Shown here: piece after piece, positions 58,848-64,000 of the stretch
How positions within the stretch are numbered: the stretch's first letter is position 1
Layout: each line of letters begins with the position of its first letter
Origin: an uncultured Fulvivirga sp.
Lineage (GTDB): Bacteria > Bacteroidota > Bacteroidia > Cytophagales > Cyclobacteriaceae
DNA: 64,000 nucleotides
Reading direction: 5' to 3'
Assembly (NCBI GenBank): GCA_947500555.1
Contig: CANMSE010000003.1
Coordinates: 434,001-498,000, forward strand
Made by a program: the position numbers and the translations under genes
The notes under the pieces: model-generated
Told to the model about the DNA's origin: nothing
The model's input: only the letters and a program-made list of their open reading frames with translations
Database searches by the model: none

Positions 58848-61800
58848 TCAATTTATTTTAAAAACTAATTTGGAGGGGAATCTTCCTGGTCTTGCTCCAG
58901 TTGTTCTTTTTGCTCCATGAATAATCACTTCATTAACGCCTTGTTGTCTACCAAAATCAGTAACAACATCCTTTATTCCTCGAATCCCTAATTTATTCGT
59001 CAAAGCACCATCGATGTCAAAATTTCTTATCGTTAGTGTTCCGTTAGATTTTGAAAAATTTCCTCCGAATTCAATTAAATCATCACCAATCTTCGTTGAG
59101 TAAAATAATAAATCACCTTCTCTTGCGGTTTGAGTAAAAACCCTTCCTACTTTCTTAGCAGGTATTCCCATATTTCGAAGTGTGCCTTCAGTCATTATAA
59201 TAGCAATGATGTCAAAGGCTAACTCACCCGCTGAAGTTGGATCATCTAAAGCAGCATTAAACTTTCGCTTTACATCATTCTCCAATGCATCAAGAACAAC
59301 AGTAGGGTCTTCAAATACCTGATCCATAAACGCATCAAAGCCATCAAGGGCAGTATCTGGATCGTCTAAAGCTTGACCTATTCCATTTGCCAAGTTTTCT
59401 GCTCCATTGAATATACCGTCCATAAATTGAGAAAAGTTGGATTGCCTTGCCTCATTGGGAAAGGGTTGCAACTTAAAATTTGTCACATGACCAACAGGTT
59501 TCATTTTATAAGGGCTTTGACCGTAATGCTCCATCGCATAGTCATGAGCCACTTCCATAGATTGTTGATATCCGTATGCACCAGTAGTTCCTTCTGTTGA
59601 ATTCCATCCATATCCTCCATGTTCAACATGTTCCAAAGCCTGAAAAGCCGATTGAATAAAATCAATCACTTGCCCCCAATTCTCAAATACAGAATCTCCA
59701 TAAGGATCATTCCAGTATACAGGATCATTAAAGGCATAATTATAAGGCGTCCAGTTACTGAATGATGAACTCAACGGATCAATCTGATTAAACCTGCCTA
59801 AGGCAGGATCATAATCTCTATAGTAAGTTTCATAGTTCTTGGTCTTCTCATTCAATTCACTTCCTGCATTGTATAAGAAGTTGTTTTTCAGGTCTGATAT
59901 CCTTGTCCATGAGGTACTGTGTTGCAACCCAAAGGGGTAGTAATCGGTATTCTGTACAACCATACTTTCTTTCACCTTTACTTCAAAATCATCGAAGTAG
60001 ACTTCATTGCCTGTTGAACCACTTTCATTACTTACGTAGGTAAATAAGTAACCCGCTTCGGTGGCTACTTTAATGGTCGATAATGTTTCTTCATTTCCAG
60101 ATTCACTTACTTGTTGATAACCACTTAGAGAAGGTACGTAATTCATCTGCTGATCGAAGAACAAGAAGTTCAGATAAGCAGAAGGTCGGGTACTTGTACC
60201 GTCACCTATTATCGTATTCCCATAAGCATCATCAAAAGCGGTACTGAGCTCCTGTTCTGTACCCACATTAGTAATACCCGTAAAAGTAGAAGCTAATGCT
60301 GAAGCCAATGCCGCCATCGTAGTTGTGGTACTAAAATCACCTCCAAGATGGAAGGCCTTAACACTTATTTCAATGGTATCACCGGGATAAAATGGAACAG
60401 TCAAACCCGGACCAATAGGTTGTGTTGCATATAAATGGGATACCTCATTACTTCCCTGTCCTGATCTTGGGTCGGTCATTCGTGTATTGTCAATACCTGT
60501 AAAAAAGGCATCATCCAATTGATCCACAACATCTGCTTCCATGGTGGCCACAAACTCAATAGAGTCCGTTTCTGAAGTATACAACATCCTGACATTTCCG
60601 AGATGATCGGTATGGGCGTATTGGTACTCTAATGATCCATCACTGTTGGCCACTACTCTACCTTCAGGATGACTAAAGAACTGTAGCGTGTCATTTTCAT
60701 AGATGCTACTTCCTATGTAGTCTGTTCGCTTATTTACCGTATCTGCCAAATACAACTCCTGGGTCAATCGTATACCATTGGCGGCATAGGTGTTCACCAG
60801 CTTGGCGCCATCATCAAAGGTGATAGTATCGGGTTTATTGAGCACGTTATAGCCTATCGAGGTGATCTCTTTATTAGCATCTGAGATCATATTGCCGTTA
60901 GCATCGTAGGTATACTCGGTGGTAGCTGTGCTTAGGTTTTCAAAGCCACTAGCAATGGCACTATCATCAGCCTTGCTCATCGCATTGCCATCATAGGTCA
61001 TGGTCATATCGTCCATTAAGGTAGCGGTAAGTCCTGTTTGGGTGGTCTTCCTATCCAATCCATTGATGTTTCCATTTTTATCATACCCGATGTTTTCCAA
61101 CGCAAAGAAGCCTTTGTCTAAGAAAGTACTGCCTTCTCCATATTTAGCCTCGGTCAGCCGGTCGGCATCATCATAAGTATAGGCATAGGCTTCTACCTTA
61201 CTAGTGGAAGTTAGGTTGTTTTTCCATTTCATCCCCGATATGTTGCCATTGTAGCTGGCAGTATAACCTGTAGCACTTTCATTGTACAATAGCTCCATCC
61301 CAAAGAGTTGATCGCTGGTAATATTGTCTGGATCATTAAGGCTTTTCAACCACCCTCGGATGTTGTAACTATAATCTGAGGTCTGCAGATAATCTTCTGC
61401 TCCCTGGTCATGGATATTTTTGGTGAGCAGTTGCCCCAGTTCGTTGTAGGTGTAGTTGGCAATGTTCACTTCATCGTGTACCAGGTAGAGGTTTTCTAGT
61501 ACATGGCCGATAGTATGTATGCTTATATCTGGTGTTAACGAAGAGTTAGTGGCACCAAGTATTTCTCTAAGCAATACACCATTCTGCCAATAACTTACTG
61601 TTCCATCGACTCGCTCTATTCTAAATTGATCTCCCGGTTGATAGCTATAGGAAGCAATACTACTAGAACCATTCTCTCTTATTTGAACTGATCCTGATTC
61701 TAAAAATAAAAATCCATAATCAATTTCATTCCAGGAGCTACTGGTATTTGCATCATTAAGTCCTATATACCTTTTAGTATTAGAGACTGCTACCGTAAAT

Positions 61801-64000
61801 ACTAAACTCCCTGAATGTTGACCTGCAATAGTTTGAGAGGATACTGCTCCGGCATTGTAACTATTACCACCAGACGTTTTCTTCCACCCCTCATCGGTTA
61901 AACTTATATTCGTAGAGGATTCCCATTGCACCAGTTTATTTGACTTATGTGCTATTGAGGTAAGTCGACCGGCATGGTCATAAGCCATATCTTGCTCCGT
62001 TATCACATTGTGCTGAATAGCTTTAGTCGTTAGTACTTTCCCCGCATAGTCATAAACTACGGTGCTGATATCCAGCTGACCCAGATGGTTTTCACTCTGT
62101 GTTTGGGTCACACGCCCACGGTCATCATAAAACTGTACTGAGGTTAACCAATCGGTAGTGCCTACTATATTGACTTTACTTCCGGTTGCTATTCCACGAG
62201 TATAGGCATAGGCTTCAGCTTCCTGTCCTTCCAATTGATTACTCTGATAATCGTAGTCAGCAGTCCCGTTTCTATCAAAGTCATAGTCGTCATAGTAGCT
62301 TACACTGAGCAAGGTAGTGTTGGATGTTGGAAATACGTTATTACTATACCCGTGATAGGTGGCGTTTACCTCAGTTATTTCATAATAATCGTCTGTGGCA
62401 TCGTAATCGAGTCCGTCATAGTAGGTTTGCATGGCGGCTCGTGTAGATAAGGAGGTTTCGGTATAAACACCGGTATACACAGGGCGTTGTTGTCGATCAT
62501 ACTTGACAAAGAGCCATTGTTTGTTAACACGTTGGTTACCGTCCTGGGTCAGGGCTACTCTGTCCAGGTTATCGTAAATGATGTATTGTGGCTCCGCTCC
62601 GGGAACTCGTTTCTCCACCAGTCGGCCTTCAGTATCGTAGGTATACTGAAAACACCACTTATTAAGGAAGAGCGTCTTATTGCCGTTTTCATAATCGGCA
62701 CTCCAACGATTTACAGCTTCCGGGGGAACGACATAGTGCAATCGACCGAGGTCATCGTAAAAATTATGGGTGATATTATAAGTACCTGTAGTCGCTTCTA
62801 CCTCTTTTATGATCGTTCTACCTCTGTAAGTATATGTTTTTACTGTATGACCATTTTCATCGGTCATGGTAGTAAGTGACACAGTTCCTGATGGGTAGTA
62901 GCCACTTATGGCTGGTTGATTATTCACATCTAAAACAAGCTGTTCTATCTCATTTGCACCATTGAGATCATAAGCATAGCTTACGGTATTTGCATTCAAC
63001 TGCCAGTCGGCTCCGGGGGCACTTTGTTCCAGTACCCGCTGAAGTGGGGAGTCTTCGACTTTGGTTTCCGCAAATGGAAAACTATCGGACACCACACCTG
63101 TAGGTGGAGAGTTATAAAAAGAGGCTTGTGCCGTTTTGGTTCCCGTATAGAAGTCTGATCCTGTAGCGGTGTAGGGCAAATACTGTTTTAATGAGCGACC
63201 GTATTGGTCGTATTCCTGGAAACTAACGATATCATTACCGGCAGCACTCTGATTTTTTACGACAGATTGAATGGTTCGGCCAAAACCGTCATAATAAGCC
63301 ATTGACTTCAGTTTATCTCCATTAGAGTCTGATAAAGCATCAAATGCGGTCAAATCCGCTGCCGCCACAGTAGCTATTTCCTTGATCACATAGTTTTCAG
63401 ACCCTGATATAGTTTGTACGTCCAATAAACTCATGACCTCAAAAGGGGTGCATTCTCTGGTTGCGCCCAAGTAGGTCACAGCAGCTTTAAAATAACGCTC
63501 TCCTGATGAAAAAGGAGCGTATTTGATAGTCGGTTGGGTGGAAGAAATGGTATCATAGAATTTGCCTGTTTCCGAAACCATCCAATAGTCGATCTGTCCT
63601 TGATAATCATTAAGTGTTAATTCTATCGAATCGACATTATTATATATTTCTTGCTCACCGGTTATATAACCTTCCATTCCAAGGGGTACAACTTCAACAG
63701 TCACAATAGGTGAAGGAACCTGAAGGCAAGGACCATTTTGAACAGTCACCCTGTAATCAGTGGTCTGGGAAATATTAAATGCTATGGAAGTTTTATTATC
63801 AGAAGAAGGTATTGGCTGCCAGGAATTTCCCGAAGTTTTAATTTCCCAACCAACCACATCACCTAAATGATTGTCCACACTTACATAACCAGTGCCAGAG
63901 TCCCAAAAACTACTTGTCGAAGCGGCAACATTACCAACATCAGTTGATTCTCTCACAAGGATTTCCTGACCAGCCGTATATTTAGTTTCACATCCATTTA
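58848..64000 (-). CDS. RHS-repeat polymorphic toxin protein, 5' end outside the window
   Basis: A very large surface or secreted protein of at least 1,717 residues. The frame stays open from a GTG at 63956 to the window edge (..CETKYTAGQEIL), so the gene is cut at its 5' end. Counting from the GTG: beta domains to ~190, a DUF6443-type region (~190-310, MAYYDGFGRTIQSVVKNQS), many YD repeats (NFYDDLGRLHYV, YDTEGRLVEK), an inserted ~150-residue beta-sandwich (~677-825), then the RHS core ending YYRDYDPALGRFNQIDPLSS...YNYAFNDPVYWNDPYGD. After it come a helical pretoxin linker and a variable C-terminal toxin (about the last 100 residues, ...GAKRTTGARPGRFP). Toxin activity is not identified. Confidence 0.9.
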   Translation of the reverse strand, partial: NGCETKYTAGQEILVRESTDVGNVAASTSSFWDSGTGYVSVDNHLGDVVGWEIKTSGNSWQPIPSSDNKTSIAFNISQTTDYRVTVQNGPCLQVPSPIVTVEVVPLGMEGYITGEQEIYNNVDSIELTLNDYQGQIDYWMVSETGKFYDTISSTQPTIKYAPFSSGERYFKAAVTYLGATRECTPFEVMSLLDVQTISGSENYVIKEIATVAAADLTAFDALSDSNGDKLKSMAYYDGFGRTIQSVVKNQSAAGNDIVSFQEYDQYGRSLKQYLPYTATGSDFYTGTKTAQASFYNSPPTGVVSDSFPFAETKVEDSPLQRVLEQSAPGADWQLNANTVSYAYDLNGANEIEQLVLDVNNQPAISGYYPSGTVSLTTMTDENGHTVKTYTYRGRTIIKEVEATTGTYNITHNFYDDLGRLHYVVPPEAVNRWSADYENGNKTLFLNKWCFQYTYDTEGRLVEKRVPGAEPQYIIYDNLDRVALTQDGNQRVNKQWLFVKYDRQQRPVYTGVYTETSLSTRAAMQTYYDGLDYDATDDYYEITEVNATYHGYSNNVFPTSNTTLLSVSYYDDYDFDRNGTADYDYQSNQLEGQEAEAYAYTRGIATGSKVNIVGTTDWLTSVQFYDDRGRVTQTQSENHLGQLDISTVVYDYAGKVLTTKAIQHNVITEQDMAYDHAGRLTSIAHKSNKLVQWESSTNISLTDEGWKKTSGGNSYNAGAVSSQTIAGQHSGSLVFTVAVSNTKRYIGLNDANTSSSWNEIDYGFLFLESGSVQIRENGSSSIASYSYQPGDQFRIERVDGTVSYWQNGVLLREILGATNSSLTPDISIHTIGHVLENLYLVHDEVNIANYTYNELGQLLTKNIHDQGAEDYLQTSDYSYNIRGWLKSLNDPDNITSDQLFGMELLYNESATGYTASYNGNISGMKWKNNLTSTSKVEAYAYTYDDADRLTEAKYGEGSTFLDKGFFALENIGYDKNGNINGLDRKTTQTGLTATLMDDMTMTYDGNAMSKADDSAIASGFENLSTATTEYTYDANGNMISDANKEITSIGYNVLNKPDTITFDDGAKLVNTYAANGIRLTQELYLADTVNKRTDYIGSSIYENDTLQFFSHPEGRVVANSDGSLEYQYAHTDHLGNVRMLYTSETDSIEFVATMEADVVDQLDDAFFTGIDNTRMTDPRSGQGSNEVSHLYATQPIGPGLTVPFYPGDTIEISVKAFHLGGDFSTTTTMAALASALASTFTGITNVGTEQELSTAFDDAYGNTIIGDGTSTRPSAYLNFLFFDQQMNYVPSLSGYQQVSESGNEETLSTIKVATEAGYLFTYVSNESGSTGNEVYFDDFEVKVKESMVVQNTDYYPFGLQHSTSWTRISDLKNNFLYNAGSELNEKTKNYETYYRDYDPALGRFNQIDPLSSSFSNWTPYNYAFNDPVYWNDPYGDSVFENWGQVIDFIQSAFQALEHVEHGGYGWNSTEGTTGAYGYQQSMEVAHDYAMEHYGQSPYKMKPVGHVTNFKLQPFPNEARQSNFSQFMDGIFNGAENLANGIGQALDDPDTALDGFDAFMDQVFEDPTVVLDALENDVKRKFNAALDDPTSAGELAFDIIAIIMTEGTLRNMGIPAKKVGRVFTQTAREGDLLFYSTKIGDDLIEFGGNFSKSNGTLTIRNFDIDGALTNKLGIRGIKDVVTDFGRQQGVNEVIIHGAKRTTGARPGRFPSKLVFKIN

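Overview
The window looks like chromosomal DNA of a free-living member of the Bacteroidota, most likely a marine Cytophagales-type bacterium (inference). The signs are a short 287-residue RpoD, -7 promoter boxes of the TAnnTTTG type, few Shine-Dalgarno sequences, 7TM-AraC regulators, PadR-regulated FtsX/MacB-like permeases with N-terminal prefix domains, a DUF5117-type zinc protease, and a DUF6443-type RHS protein. Base composition is AT-rich throughout.

Positions 1-11,000 are core genome. There is an LpoB-like lipoprotein with thioredoxin reductase, then rpoD, pnp and rpsO (rpsO is upstream of pnp, with a perfect 10-bp hairpin between them), an LptF/LptG-family permease, a START-like protein, tRNA-Met (CAT), an MFS carrier and pgi. 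Just upstream of the tRNA lies a decayed tRNA-Met copy with a 16-bp perfect palindrome where the second half of its anticodon arm should be.

Positions 11,000-16,300 carry a secreted alpha/beta hydrolase, an NHL beta-propeller lipoprotein, a 7TM-AraC regulator and an esterase-D-type hydrolase. Positions 16,380-19,190 are an arsenic locus on the plus strand: arsR, an undetected 57-codon gene, a DUF6428 gene, an ArsN-like acetyltransferase, an AqpS-like aquaporin and an LMW-PTP-type arsenate reductase. Three copies of the operator ATCGT-N6-ACGAT precede the first three genes. There is no ArsB or Acr3 pump in the locus. As(V) would be reduced by ArsC and As(III) would leave through the channel, while the acetyltransferase suggests defence against an organoarsenical such as arsinothricin.

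Positions 19,200-33,000 are mostly small minus-strand operons: a DUF4174 protein, HEAT and SnoaL-like proteins (the latter frameshifted), a membrane class III nucleotide cyclase, an MDR oxidoreductase, and an XRE regulator with a membrane partner and a strong inverted-repeat operator. Two PadR plus giant FtsX-type permease modules follow. A third such module is at 48,389-51,387. None has an ATPase beside it.

Positions 33,000-54,400 hold metabolic and envelope genes: a SerB-like/SerA fusion, a GldB/DUF2268-like lipoprotein, a DEAD-box helicase, a HAD phosphatase, a HAMP-GAF-PAS sensor with no output domain next to YfiR, lipoprotein MsrB, a large zinc protease, L-2-hydroxyglutarate oxidase, a MoeB-rhodanese protein, a class-C beta-lactamase-fold hydrolase, YwbE and a YCII lipoprotein.

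Positions 54,400-64,000 are accessory. They contain a putative outer-membrane protein without a canonical start codon, an IS1-family transposase, an XRE regulator, small orphan genes, a 40-bp direct-repeat pair around a start-less reading frame, and a >1,700-residue RHS polymorphic-toxin protein that runs off the right edge. The RHS gene is followed one base later by a small gene with an L7/L12-like pattern, the likely immunity gene. No CRISPR array or rRNA was seen.
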